Below, piece after piece: positions 26,880-36,223 of a stretch of DNA of 64,000 nucleotides. The position numbers and the translations under genes were made by a program. The DNA is taken from contig LJSH01000001.1 in assembly GCA_001314625.1 (NCBI GenBank), forward strand, positions 620,001 to 684,000, in the 5' to 3' direction. The stretch is from Oceanicaulis sp. HLUCCA04. GTDB lineage: Bacteria; Pseudomonadota; Alphaproteobacteria; Caulobacterales; Maricaulaceae. Below the pieces are notes generated by a model. The model was not told the DNA's origin. It searched no databases and saw only the letters and a program-made list of their open reading frames with translations. The first letter of the stretch is position 1. Each line of letters begins with the position of its first letter.

Positions 26880-29138
26880 CTAGTAGCGGGCTGTGAACAC
26901 CAGGCGCCAGGTGCGCGGCGCGCCATAATAGACGGTGCGGATATTACCGACCGAGGAGAACTCCTGGCCATCGGTCCGGTAGACTTCATCGGCAAGATTG
27001 CGCCCATAAAGCCCGATCGAATAATTGCCATCGCGGTTGGTCCACACCGCATTGGCGTCGTAAAGCCAGTAGGCATCCTGGAACAGACCGTCGATCTGCA
27101 CATTGGAGTCGACCGGCGTGTTGTCGACGGCCAGCGCCATGCGCGAGCGATACCGGGCCGAGCCCGATACACGCAGCGTGCCATTCTCGGCGATATCAAA
27201 GTCGTAAGCCGCCCCGAAGCGCGTCGTCCAGTCCGGCGAGAAGGCCGGATCCTGGAAGGCGCGGCTGCCACCGAAACTGGTGAAGCGGGCGTCAGCGAAC
27301 TCGCTGTATTCCGCATCGAGATAGCCAATCTGTGCGTCCAGCTGAAGTGCCTCGACCGGGTTCCAGGCCAGCTCGACTTCCGCACCTGAGATTTCAAGAC
27401 CACCGGCGTTGAGGACGGTCAGCTCCGGAACCGGCAGGCCGGTGCCCGGATCATTGACGAGACCGGACACACGCGCCTGGAAGTCTTCGTAATCGTTGTA
27501 GAAGACCGTGAAGTTCGCACGAAGCGCATTGTCCATCCAGTCGGTCTTGATACCGAACTCGTAGGATGTGACCGTTTCAGGATCGTAGGGAGCCTGCTCG
27601 CCGGGATTGTTTGCCCGGCCATTGAAACCACCGGACTTGAAGCCTTGCGACACGCGGCCGTAGAGCAACACGTTGTCAGAGGCCCGGTAGTCCAGCGACA
27701 CCATCGGAGAGGTATTCGTCCAGCTGTTGTCGATCGTGAAGGCCAGCGCAGGGTCCGCAGTCACGCCCGGAAAGGTCGAAAAGGTCGATGTGGTGCGGAA
27801 ATAGTCTTTCTGCTCGTCGGTGTAGCGTACACCGGCCGTCACCGAGAGGCGGTCTGTCAGATCAAACGTGGCATTGGCATAGAGCGCCCAGCTGGTCGTC
27901 TGCAGATCGTCGTCAATGGTGCGCAGGAAGGTGAACCCGCCAGGACCCGTGAGCAGGTCATCGGCATAGGCCTCCTGATGGGACTGGATGTTCTCGACCA
28001 TGTAGAACAGGCCACTGACAACGGTCAGCCGCTCGGATTCGTAGTTCAGCTGGAATTCCTGGCTGATCTGATCCTGATCCACCGCAACCAGCACATCGCC
28101 GGTCTCAAGCGCGGTAGCATCGATATCGATATAATCGTCGTATTCCAGCTCACGATAGGCGGTGATCGACCGCAGTGTGAGCTGATCAGACAGATCCCAG
28201 TTCATGGTCAGCGCCGAGCCCCAATGGGTCATCTCGGTCGAGTTGGGCAGGCCCGGCGTGGCGACGCCGGTGAAGTCATAGGGTGCTACCTGCGTAGGCA
28301 GAACCAGTATCGGAACTCCGAACAAGGTGGTCAGCGTATTGATCGGCTGGCCCATCGTCAGCGCATTGTTCTCGCGCGACCAGTCAGCATTCCAGTCAAC
28401 GGTGAAGTTCGGCGCTGCATCCCAGGCCAGCGAAACGCGCGCGGCCGAGGCATTGCGGTCGTTATACTCCTCACCCGTGTTGGGATTGGTCACAAAACCA
28501 TCGCGGCCCGTGCCGAACAGCGCGACGCTGCCGGCGAGGTTTTCAGCCAGACCACCGGAGACCGAAGCCCGGGCTTCCCACAGGGAGTAATTGCCCAGAC
28601 CGACCTGGAACTGGCCCCGGGTTTCCTGGTCAGGACGACGGGTGATCACGCGCAGCGCGCCACCAATCGTGTTCTTGCCATAAAGCGTGCCTTGCGGTCC
28701 GCGCAGAACCTCGATGCGTTCAATGTCAAACAGGTCGAGCTGCGTGCCGCGGATACGCGAGAAATAGACGTCATCGACATAGAAGCCGACAGCAGGGTCA
28801 AAGGTCTGGAGGGCGTCGGGCTGGCCCACGCCGCGGATATAGATATTCGTCGCGTTTGAAGAGCCCCGGCCCTGAACGATGTTCAGGTTGGGGACTGCGC
28901 CCTGAAGACCGGTGGAATCGGTAACGTCGATCTGCTCCAGAGCCGCTTCGGAGAAGGCCGAAACGGCGCCCGGCACGTCCTGCAGGCTTTCTTCGGTACG
29001 GCGAGCCGTCACCACGATCACTTCGCGGTTCGGGCTGGCGCCCTCTTCCTGTGCCAGGGCAGCAGGCGTCATGAATGCAAGCGGTGACACGGTGGCCAGA
29101 ATGGCCGCAGCACCGAATGTGCGCAGTTTCGTTGTCAT
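26880..29138 (-). CDS. TonB-dependent outer-membrane receptor
   Basis: The 752-residue protein has a signal peptide ending in PAALAQ, a TonB-box-like REVIVVTARR near residue 38, a plug domain (QDVPGAVSAFS, IYIRGVGQPD, VEVLRGPQGTLYGKNTIGG near 140-160) and a beta-barrel ending in the aromatic WRLVFTARY. The plug type is that of receptors in Caulobacterales and Sphingomonadales that take up plant, steroid or other organic molecules rather than siderophores. It is divergent from a TetR-hydrolase-hydrolase operon with a palindrome in between, which suggests TetR control. The substrate is not identifiable here. Confidence 0.93.
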   Translation of the reverse strand: MTTKLRTFGAAAILATVSPLAFMTPAALAQEEGASPNREVIVVTARRTEESLQDVPGAVSAFSEAALEQIDVTDSTGLQGAVPNLNIVQGRGSSNATNIYIRGVGQPDALQTFDPAVGFYVDDVYFSRIRGTQLDLFDIERIEVLRGPQGTLYGKNTIGGALRVITRRPDQETRGQFQVGLGNYSLWEARASVSGGLAENLAGSVALFGTGRDGFVTNPNTGEEYNDRNASAARVSLAWDAAPNFTVDWNADWSRENNALTMGQPINTLTTLFGVPILVLPTQVAPYDFTGVATPGLPNSTEMTHWGSALTMNWDLSDQLTLRSITAYRELEYDDYIDIDATALETGDVLVAVDQDQISQEFQLNYESERLTVVSGLFYMVENIQSHQEAYADDLLTGPGGFTFLRTIDDDLQTTSWALYANATFDLTDRLSVTAGVRYTDEQKDYFRTTSTFSTFPGVTADPALAFTIDNSWTNTSPMVSLDYRASDNVLLYGRVSQGFKSGGFNGRANNPGEQAPYDPETVTSYEFGIKTDWMDNALRANFTVFYNDYEDFQARVSGLVNDPGTGLPVPELTVLNAGGLEISGAEVELAWNPVEALQLDAQIGYLDAEYSEFADARFTSFGGSRAFQDPAFSPDWTTRFGAAYDFDIAENGTLRVSGSARYRSRMALAVDNTPVDSNVQIDGLFQDAYWLYDANAVWTNRDGNYSIGLYGRNLADEVYRTDGQEFSSVGNIRTVYYGAPRTWRLVFTARY

Positions 29139-29201
29139 GGTGATCCTCCCAATCGAATCATCGGCGCCTGATCCCTGCCAAGCGTCTCACGTTCAATTAC
29201 T

Positions 29202-29213
29202 TTCAACGTTGAA
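29202..29213. promoter_or_regulatory. Palindrome TTCAACGTTGAA, candidate TetR operator
   Basis: A perfect 12-bp palindrome in the 130-base gap between the divergent TonB receptor and TetR genes. Its size and place fit an operator for the adjacent TetR protein. TTCAATTACTTTCAA just to its left may be a second, weaker half-site. Confidence 0.45.
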
Positions 29214-29268
29214 TGAAATGTCAATTAGTATCACACTCGAAGCCAGTCACGGGTTCGGGAGTGAGGCT

Positions 29269-30027
29269 ATGCCGCAACAGATTGCAGTCGACGCGCGAAG
29301 CGAACCGGCCCAAAATCGGCATATGCCGACACGCACGAAAAATCGCCCGCAAAACCGCCGCGGGCAAAAAACCCGCGCCGCGCTGCTGGATGCCGCGGAG
29401 ACACTGTTTGCAGAGACCGGGTTTCATGCTGTCACGGTGCGCGAGATTGCCCGCAAGGCCGAAGCCGACGCTGCCCTCGTCACCTATTATTTCGGCGGCA
29501 AGCGCGAACTCTTCGATGAGGTCCTGTTACGCCGGGCAACCGAGCTGAACGCCATACGCCTCAAGGAACTCGAGGAGCTGGAAGCCAATGCCGGGCCGGA
29601 CGGACCAACGGTGGAGGAGATCATCAATGCCTTCACCCATCCGCTTCTGGACCGGACGGCCAATGGTGGCCCGGGCTGGAAAAGCTATTTTGCCCTGATC
29701 GGCCAGATCACCAATACGCCCGAATGGGGCGCGGCGGTGATGAACAAGTATTTCGATCCGATCGTGATCCGCTTTCTGGATGCGTTGAAGCCGAAAATTC
29801 CCGATTGCACGGAAGAGGACCTGTTCTGGAGCTATCATTTCCTGTCCGGCGTACTGGTGCTGACCTTCGCTCAGACCGGCCGGATCGATGTGTTGTCGAA
29901 GGGGCTGTGCAAGTCTTCCGACATAGCCAGTGTTCACGAGCGTATGCCCGGCTTCATCGCCGCCGGCATTCTCTACCTTCAGGAGCGTTCGCGGGCACAA
30001 AAGACCAGCGGGGCGTCGCCGTCATGA
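29269..30027 (+). CDS. TetR/AcrR-family transcriptional regulator
   Basis: The 252-residue protein has an N-terminal helix-turn-helix (RAALLDAAETLFAETGFHAV, then VREIARKAEADAALVTYYFGGKRELF) after a basic extension, and a larger ligand-binding domain. The ATG at 29269 has GGAGTGAGG before it; a second ATG at 29323 would remove the extension. It probably represses the divergent receptor gene and its own operon and responds to the imported molecule or a product of the two hydrolases. Its stop overlaps the start of the next gene (ATGA). Confidence 0.88.
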   Translation: MPQQIAVDARSEPAQNRHMPTRTKNRPQNRRGQKTRAALLDAAETLFAETGFHAVTVREIARKAEADAALVTYYFGGKRELFDEVLLRRATELNAIRLKELEELEANAGPDGPTVEEIINAFTHPLLDRTANGGPGWKSYFALIGQITNTPEWGAAVMNKYFDPIVIRFLDALKPKIPDCTEEDLFWSYHFLSGVLVLTFAQTGRIDVLSKGLCKSSDIASVHERMPGFIAAGILYLQERSRAQKTSGASPS

Positions 30028-30890
30028 GCATTTTCACGCAGCACACCTTCACCGCAGCGGACGGCATCCGCACCGCCTATCGCCGCTATCAGGCTGACAG
30101 CGGCAAGCTGCCTGTCGTCTGCCTGCATGGCCTTACGCGCAACAGCAAGGATTTTGAGGACGTCGCGCCGCGCATTGCCGCTTCCGGCCGCACAGTAATC
30201 GCCGTTGATGTCCGCGGGCGCGGCCAGTCCGACCGGGGATCGCCGCCGGAAATGTACAATCCGCAGGTCTATGTCGAGGACCTGTTCGGCGTGCTGGGGC
30301 AGGAAGGCATCGGTCATTTCATCTCCATCGGCACCTCCATGGGTGGCCTGATGACAATGATCGCCGCGGCGATGCACCCCGGTGTGCTGGCCGGAGCGGT
30401 GCTCAACGATATCGGGCCGGAACTGGACCCTGCGGGCCTGAACCGCATTGCAGGCTATGTCGGGCGCTCCAAAGCACCCATGGCCAACTGGCAGGAGGCC
30501 GCCGCAGCAGTGCGAGCGGTCAATGGCGAGGCCTTCCCCGATGAAACGGGCGATGCTTTCTGGCTCGCCTTCGCCCGGCGAACCTGCCGCGAACTGCCCG
30601 ACGGGCGCGTGGAGCTGGACTATGATCCCGCCATCGCAGAGCCCTTCAAGGCGCCGGACGGTGCCGCACCGCCCGATATGTGGCCGCTGTTTGATGCGCT
30701 GGCTCCGGTCCCGGTCCTAAGCATCCGAGGCGCGATCAGTGACCTCCTGTCACCGGACGTCGTGGCGCGCATGGCAGCCCGGCACCCCCGATTTACCCGT
30801 GTTGAGGTGCCGCGCGTGGGCCATGCCCCGCTGCTGACCGAAACGCCTGCCCGGAACGCCATTGATGCTTTCCTTCAAGGACTTGACTGA
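30024..30890 (+). CDS. Alpha/beta hydrolase
   Basis: The 288-residue cytoplasmic protein has the alpha/beta hydrolase fold: oxyanion motif CLHGLTRNS near residue 34, VDVRGRGQSDRG near 58, nucleophile elbow GTSMGGLM near 105, an acid in the AISDLLSPD segment near 238 and the catalytic H in VGHAPLL near 268. Ester or lactone hydrolysis is likely; the substrate is unknown. It is coupled to the TetR gene upstream (ATGA) and to the second hydrolase downstream (TGATG). Confidence 0.88.
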   Translation: MSIFTQHTFTAADGIRTAYRRYQADSGKLPVVCLHGLTRNSKDFEDVAPRIAASGRTVIAVDVRGRGQSDRGSPPEMYNPQVYVEDLFGVLGQEGIGHFISIGTSMGGLMTMIAAAMHPGVLAGAVLNDIGPELDPAGLNRIAGYVGRSKAPMANWQEAAAAVRAVNGEAFPDETGDAFWLAFARRTCRELPDGRVELDYDPAIAEPFKAPDGAAPPDMWPLFDALAPVPVLSIRGAISDLLSPDVVARMAARHPRFTRVEVPRVGHAPLLTETPARNAIDAFLQGLD

Positions 30891-31825
30891 TGCGCAGCGC
30901 TCTTTTGACAATTCTCGGCATCCTTATCCTGCTCGGCGTTGTCGCCGTGGCGGCGTTCGTGTGGCTGACGCGCACACCGCCCCCGGCCGATGCGCCGCCG
31001 CCGGAGCAAGGCGAACGCCTGGTCGAGGCTGCCGGGATGACATGGCGCGTGCATGAAGCGGGCCCTGCCGATGCCCCTGTCATTGTGCTCATCCACGGCT
31101 TTTCACATTCTCTGGAGAGCTTTGACGGCTGGGCAGAGGCTCTGTCTGACACCTATCGCGTTGTCCGTTTCGACCTGCCCGGGCATGGCGTGACCGGCCC
31201 GCACCCGGACAGCGCCTATTCCAACGAAGACACCGCCCTGCAGGTGGCAGAGCTGCTGGATACTCTCGCCATTGACCGGGCCGTGGTCGGCGGCAGCTCG
31301 CTGGGCGGCCTGATTGCGTGGCGTTACGCCGCCACAAATCCGGACCGGGTTGCCGGCCTGGTGCTAGTCAGTCCGGGCGGCTATTCGATCAACAATGTTG
31401 GCGATGAGCCTGTGGAAGTGCCCGTGGCCGTGCAGCTTTACCTGCGCCTTGCGCCCGATGCCGGTGTACGCATGGCCACGCAGACGCTCTACGGCGATCC
31501 TTCCCGGCTTACCGAGGAGCGCATCGCGCAGATCGGTCAGATGATGCGCCAGCCCGGCGTGGGAGAGGCCCTCATCACCCGGCTGGAACAGTTTACCCTG
31601 CCTGACCCCGAACCCCTGCTTGCCACGATCGAGGCCCCTGCCCTTATCCTTTGGGGTAGCGCTGATACCGTGGTGCCCGCAGAACATGGCGACCGCTTCG
31701 TATCCGTCATGCCCGATGCGCGGCTGATTAGCTATGACGGTGTGGGCCACGCGCTGATGGAGGAAATCCCGGAAGAGAGCGCCGGCGAGGTCCGCAGCTT
31801 TCTGCAGGAGATCGGCTGGGAGTAG
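30890..31825 (+). CDS. Membrane-anchored alpha/beta hydrolase
   Basis: The 311-residue protein has an N-terminal membrane helix (LLTILGILILLGVVAVAAFVW) and a proline-rich linker, so its catalytic domain probably sits in the periplasm. The hydrolase motifs are LIHGFSHSLES near residue 66, DLPGHGVTG near 100, the GGSSLGGL elbow near 134 and VGHALMEE near 285. Together with the cytoplasmic hydrolase upstream it suggests two-stage processing of an imported ester. Its ATG shares a base with the upstream stop. Confidence 0.88.
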   Translation: MRSALLTILGILILLGVVAVAAFVWLTRTPPPADAPPPEQGERLVEAAGMTWRVHEAGPADAPVIVLIHGFSHSLESFDGWAEALSDTYRVVRFDLPGHGVTGPHPDSAYSNEDTALQVAELLDTLAIDRAVVGGSSLGGLIAWRYAATNPDRVAGLVLVSPGGYSINNVGDEPVEVPVAVQLYLRLAPDAGVRMATQTLYGDPSRLTEERIAQIGQMMRQPGVGEALITRLEQFTLPDPEPLLATIEAPALILWGSADTVVPAEHGDRFVSVMPDARLISYDGVGHALMEEIPEESAGEVRSFLQEIGWE

Positions 31826-31888
31826 CGATCGACCGCCTTCCACGGGATAGCCAGGCGACCCTCGCGAAATCTTGATGCCTCGGATGAT

Positions 31889-33034
31889 ATGAGCTCATCG
31901 CGTTCAAAACCCACCATAGGCACAATGAAGGGAAGGGAGCGAAATACTCCCTGTTGGTGTGGCTCTGGAAAAAAATACAAGAAGTGCCACCTAAACCGCG
32001 ACGCCCAACCAAAAGAAAACCCTTGGGCAGCTGTCGAAGCCAACCGTAAGGCTTTCACACAACGGAAGTGCAGCGCCGAAGGCTTGGGTTTAGGCGCGTG
32101 CGGCGGGAACTTAATCAAAGCCCACACAGTTTCCCGTGGCTGTAACTTAGAAAAAATTGCCAAGAACGGTCATGTCATGCAGTACACTGCAAACATGTCA
32201 GAAATGAATAAAAACGGCGGAAAACTTACTATTGATAAAATTGGCATAAAAAATGCTTCGATATTTTATGGATTCTGTAGCAAGCACGATAGAGAGCTAT
32301 TTTCCTGTATAGAGAATGAACCGTTTACCGGCCGGCCGGATCAGTGCCTCGCGATTGCCTATCGCACGATGAGCCGCGAACTCTACGGAAAAGATGCGAG
32401 CGCACACTTGCGAGATACACTTCGCAGTGCTGATAAAGGATGGCCCATAATCGATCAGTACTTTTTTCAATTTGCACTTGAACAAATAGAACAAGGAAAT
32501 GAATTTGCGCGCCGGGAAACCCGACACACTCAAATAAAACTTGGCACCCTTATATCAGAAGACAATTTTGACGGACTTAAATCAATTGTATTTGAATTCT
32601 CTGAAATTATACCGTTCATGTTCGCCGGCGCTTGGTCCCCCTTCACTGATTTATATGGTGTAGAGCTTCAGAAGGGTTATACCGATGAAATTTTAGAACA
32701 AGTAATCGTTTCATCATCGGCAACAACCACCGGCACGATGGTCTGCGTTTCTTGGCTGACATCAGTCAATGCCCCAGGCAAAGCAATCGCAGAGCAGATA
32801 AATAATCTCCCCGTCGGCCAACAATCTTCAGCTATAATTCAAATGATGACGAAACACATAGAGAATATATTTTTTGATCCAGAATGGCATCGAAATCTAA
32901 GCAACAAGCACAGAATGCAACTGGAAATTCTAGCAGCGAGCGGCTTGGATTTTATGGGAAGCGTGCCATCGGCACCGATCCGCTTAGATTTAGATTTTGG
33001 CCTGCCTAATCCAAAAAGATCGTTTGAAGTTTAA
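31889..33034 (+). CDS. SEC-C motif protein with a second Cys/His cluster, AT-rich
   Basis: The 381-residue product begins with a SEC-C zinc motif (PCWCGSGKKYKKCH; C22, C24, C33, H34). A second cluster follows: C61, C71, then IKAHTVSR with H79, EKIAKNGHV, and C130-x2-H133, reminiscent of treble-clef/HNH-type zinc sites. The rest is mostly helical, without recognised motifs. Codon use (ATA, TTA, AGA, AAT) is far more AT-rich than the neighbours, a sign of transfer. The start is uncertain: ATG at 31889 or 31925, neither with a strong site. Nuclease or defence function is conceivable but unproven; no mobility gene is adjacent. Confidence 0.72.
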   Translation: MSSSRSKPTIGTMKGRERNTPCWCGSGKKYKKCHLNRDAQPKENPWAAVEANRKAFTQRKCSAEGLGLGACGGNLIKAHTVSRGCNLEKIAKNGHVMQYTANMSEMNKNGGKLTIDKIGIKNASIFYGFCSKHDRELFSCIENEPFTGRPDQCLAIAYRTMSRELYGKDASAHLRDTLRSADKGWPIIDQYFFQFALEQIEQGNEFARRETRHTQIKLGTLISEDNFDGLKSIVFEFSEIIPFMFAGAWSPFTDLYGVELQKGYTDEILEQVIVSSSATTTGTMVCVSWLTSVNAPGKAIAEQINNLPVGQQSSAIIQMMTKHIENIFFDPEWHRNLSNKHRMQLEILAASGLDFMGSVPSAPIRLDLDFGLPNPKRSFEV

Positions 33035-33124
33035 CTCCGCAATCGAGGGCAAACTCGGAATCGGCTTTCGCTTTTGAAACTCAACAGTTGGGGGGTATCT
33101 GTCGCAAGACAACATAAAGCGCCT

Positions 33125-34201
33125 TTAGTCCTCGAAGACAATCTCCGGCGCCGGCCGGTTGGCGGTTTCAGCCGTCCGCAGCATAGCTACTGCCGCCCCC
33201 GCAAAGGCACGTGCCAGCGGCCCGTCTTCAAGCGCCACCAGCCGGCCTGCGTCGCTGGCTTCGCGTAAAGACGGGTGAAGCGGTATCTCCCCAAGAAACG
33301 GAATACCCATCAGCTCGGCTTCAGCGCGCGCGCCGCCACGGCCGAATATCTCGCTTCCCTCGCCGCAATGCGGGCACAGGAAGAAGCTCATATTCTCGAT
33401 CATGCCCAGCACCGGGATCTCGGTACGTTCAAACAGGGCCATTGCCTTGCGCGCATCGTCCAGCGCCACGGTCTGGGGTGTCGAGACGATCACGGCGCCG
33501 CTGATCGGTATGCCTTGAGCGATAGCCAGCTGGGCATCGCCGGTGCCAGGCGGCATGTCGATGAGCAGGACATCGAGCGGGCCGTCCCCGCCATCCCAGT
33601 CCACCTCGGTGAGGAACTGGCGGATGGCGCCCGTCACCATCGGGCCGCGCCAGACAACCGGTTCGCGGTCGCCAACCAGAAATCCGGTGGAAACCAGTTT
33701 CACGCCATGCGCCCGCAGAGGCTCGATGCCCGAATCGGTCTTTCGCAGCCCCGGCGCATCGGTCAGACCGAACAGACGCGGCGCACTGGGACCGAAAACA
33801 TCGGCGTCCACCAGCCCCGTCCTCAATCCCTGCTTCACGCAGGCTCCGGCCAGATTGGCCGCCACGGTTGATTTTCCGACCCCGCCTTTTCCCGAAGCAA
33901 CGGCAATGATCAGCCGGGCCGGTGGCTTGCCGCTAGCCTGCACCGGACGCGATTTTTGTGGAGCCGGCTTTCTTTCGCTTTCGACGATAACCCGGACGCG
34001 CGTGACGCCTTCCAGCGCCATCAGTGCCTCTTCGACGCCCAAGCGTATGGCCTGCTCGTCCTCACCGCCCGAACCCCCGGGCGGAGCAAGAATCACAGTT
34101 GCGATACCGCCACGGATTTCAACCGCGCGCAGGCGCTCTTCAATACCGGGCAGTTTGTCGAGCAGCTCCGCGCGCAGCGCGCCGGAATGTTGGTCAGCCA
34201 T
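33125..34201 (-). CDS. mrp: Mrp/NBP35 (ApbC) family Fe-S cluster carrier ATPase
   Basis: The 358-residue cytoplasmic protein has an N-terminal MIP18-like domain (residues 1-75), a linker, then the deviant Walker A SGKGGVGKSTVAANLA near 103, the DADVFGPS switch, IDMPPGTGDAQ near 200, and the cluster-binding pair in FFLCPHCG (CxxC near 270). Family members bind and deliver 4Fe-4S clusters to apoproteins. ATG at 34201. It is divergent from the envelope protein at 34407 and has no Suf/Isc neighbours in the window. Confidence 0.94.
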   Translation of the reverse strand: MADQHSGALRAELLDKLPGIEERLRAVEIRGGIATVILAPPGGSGGEDEQAIRLGVEEALMALEGVTRVRVIVESERKPAPQKSRPVQASGKPPARLIIAVASGKGGVGKSTVAANLAGACVKQGLRTGLVDADVFGPSAPRLFGLTDAPGLRKTDSGIEPLRAHGVKLVSTGFLVGDREPVVWRGPMVTGAIRQFLTEVDWDGGDGPLDVLLIDMPPGTGDAQLAIAQGIPISGAVIVSTPQTVALDDARKAMALFERTEIPVLGMIENMSFFLCPHCGEGSEIFGRGGARAEAELMGIPFLGEIPLHPSLREASDAGRLVALEDGPLARAFAGAAVAMLRTAETANRPAPEIVFED

Positions 34202-34406
34202 GGCCTGCTCTTAGCCGAGCTGGCGCCTGCGCGCCAACCGGCAGGGCAGAACGATGATGGTTAATTTTTTGGGATCGAATGCGGATCACGGGTGTTTTCC
34301 CTTTCGGACACGCCGCCGGACAGATATGGTTAACTATCTGCTAATGCGCTTTCCGGTGAGGGGACACTCTGGAAACGGGCATTTAGAGAGGGGAGTAAGG
34401 TCAGCT

Positions 34407-36161
34407 ATGTCCAGAGAGGGCGAATCTCGCTTCGAGCGCCGGTACGACAGTGCCGTAAGCCCCATGGTCGTCTTGCTGTCCGTCATTGTCCTGCTCGTCA
34501 TCATTGTGATTGCAGGGTATGTCATGTGGCCCTGCAGCGACAGGCCCGGCAGCTTCAAACCCTGCCAGATAGACCGTTTCCTCCTTCGCACGGCCATTGC
34601 GGACGCATGCCTGCGTGAAGGACAGAACCGTTATGTGGATGCCGCGCCGATTGTAGTGCCTTCGCGCTATGGTGACCGCCGCAACGGGCCGGTGACATTT
34701 GGCTCACAGGTCAGTAGCGCGCTGGATCGCCTGCCCCCTGTCGCATCGACGGTTCTGGGCGCGCGGGCGCGGCGGGGGCGTGAAGACGGGGAAATCAATT
34801 GCCCGGCGGTTACAGATTCCCTGATTCAGGCAGGAACGGACCGGTTCTCGCCGGGACGCGGCCTGCTTCAGTACGAAGCCGAGCTGGTCCTTTACCGGCT
34901 GCTGGTGGTCGAGCGCCGGCCGATGAGCCTGCGTGATGCCTATGCGTTTCTTCCGCAGCGTGATGCGGCCACTATCGAACAGGTTATCCAGCTCAACACC
35001 AGCTACGTATCAAACCGTGGTGGCACCTATCCGCCACGGCCCTGGTATGTGCGCTGGGATGTTTGCGGCTACGACGAAGATGGCCAGAGCCAGCCACGCG
35101 CAGCGCTGTATGTGGATCCCGACCGGGATTTTTATGAATGCATGTCGCGCGAAAATGCCTCCCGGCTCTACGCCGAGGGCGCGCGCTACTGGCTGTTGCT
35201 GGGCGATGCCGAACTGGCACGCAGCGATATCCAGTGTGTCTGGGACGCCGAATATGACGGCTTTTGCCCCGGCGGTTATCGCGATGGCTACACCAATCTT
35301 CGCCATGGCGGCTTTGAGCCGGTACCAACCGCGCTGGATCTGGCCATGCAGAACTGGCGGCGCGCGTCTGACTGGGGCCGTGTCTTCGGCGCGCAAGCCT
35401 CGCTGATGGCCCAGCGCCGTCTGCAGGCCCATACAGTGCAGTGCCAGAGCTCTCTGGACGGATCGAGCCTGCGCCGCATTTCGCGTGTTGGCCCTGACGG
35501 TATCGGCGAGGTGATCCGGCTTGCGCTGCGCCAGCGCGCGCTCAACGCGCTGGGCTATTATGCCGGTACCGTTGACGGTTATTATGGCCCGGGAACGCGC
35601 GACGCCGTTCGCGGATTTCAACGTGAGCTGGGCTTTGATGAAACCGGGGCCCTCACCCCGCGCCAGACAACCTTGCTGATCTGCCATGCCGCCCAGACGG
35701 CGCGCGAAGCCAGTGTGCAGAATACTCTGGGCATCATGTACGCCACGGGTCTGGGTGTGGAGCAAAACACTGACCTCGCGCTTGAGTGGCTAGAAACCGC
35801 TGCACGCCGCGATGATCAGGACGCATATTTCAACCTCGCCATCATCTACGGCACAGGCGCGGTGCTTGGCAGCTACCGCATGTGCGGCATCGTTGAGAAT
35901 TTCGAGCGCGCCGAGTCCTATCTGGCCGAGGCGGCACGGCTGGGACACCCGCTGGCCCGTCGCTGGCGCGCCAGCCCCGAGTACAACCGGCTTCCAACAC
36001 CACGCGCGCGCTGGGAGACGATTGCGGAGCGTATCCGCGCGGCGGCCATCGATGGCGGGGGGCTTTTCTACCTTGAATGGGAAGACCGCCATGTGCGCCT
36101 TCCCGATATCGACCAGTTACCGCCCGGCTGTCTCGAAGCCGAGCGCTTTGATGGAGGCTAG
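34407..36161 (+). CDS. Membrane protein with peptidoglycan-binding and Sel1 repeats
   Basis: The 584-residue product has one N-terminal membrane helix (about residues 21-43, VVLLSVIVLLVIIVIAGYVM), a cysteine-containing region of unknown fold to about 360, a peptidoglycan-binding-type repeat (QRALNALGYYAGTVDGYYG, TRDAVRGFQRELGF, about 366-425) and Sel1-like repeats (TLGIMYATGLGVEQN and NLAIIYGTGA, about 436-498). It is probably anchored in the inner membrane with the domains in the periplasm. GGGAGTAAGG precedes the ATG at 34407, better than upstream in-frame starts. The lipoprotein that follows may be cotranscribed. Confidence 0.8.
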   Translation: MSREGESRFERRYDSAVSPMVVLLSVIVLLVIIVIAGYVMWPCSDRPGSFKPCQIDRFLLRTAIADACLREGQNRYVDAAPIVVPSRYGDRRNGPVTFGSQVSSALDRLPPVASTVLGARARRGREDGEINCPAVTDSLIQAGTDRFSPGRGLLQYEAELVLYRLLVVERRPMSLRDAYAFLPQRDAATIEQVIQLNTSYVSNRGGTYPPRPWYVRWDVCGYDEDGQSQPRAALYVDPDRDFYECMSRENASRLYAEGARYWLLLGDAELARSDIQCVWDAEYDGFCPGGYRDGYTNLRHGGFEPVPTALDLAMQNWRRASDWGRVFGAQASLMAQRRLQAHTVQCQSSLDGSSLRRISRVGPDGIGEVIRLALRQRALNALGYYAGTVDGYYGPGTRDAVRGFQRELGFDETGALTPRQTTLLICHAAQTAREASVQNTLGIMYATGLGVEQNTDLALEWLETAARRDDQDAYFNLAIIYGTGAVLGSYRMCGIVENFERAESYLAEAARLGHPLARRWRASPEYNRLPTPRARWETIAERIRAAAIDGGGLFYLEWEDRHVRLPDIDQLPPGCLEAERFDGG

Positions 36162-36223
36162 GCCATGAAGAGCACGCTTTTGGCGCCCTCCGCGCATCAC
36201 GCACCAGTTGAAGGATGTCTGTC

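Noticed and set aside
27645-28859. 404-codon frame antisense to the TonB receptor
   Set aside because: The receptor's plug and barrel signatures fix the coding strand.
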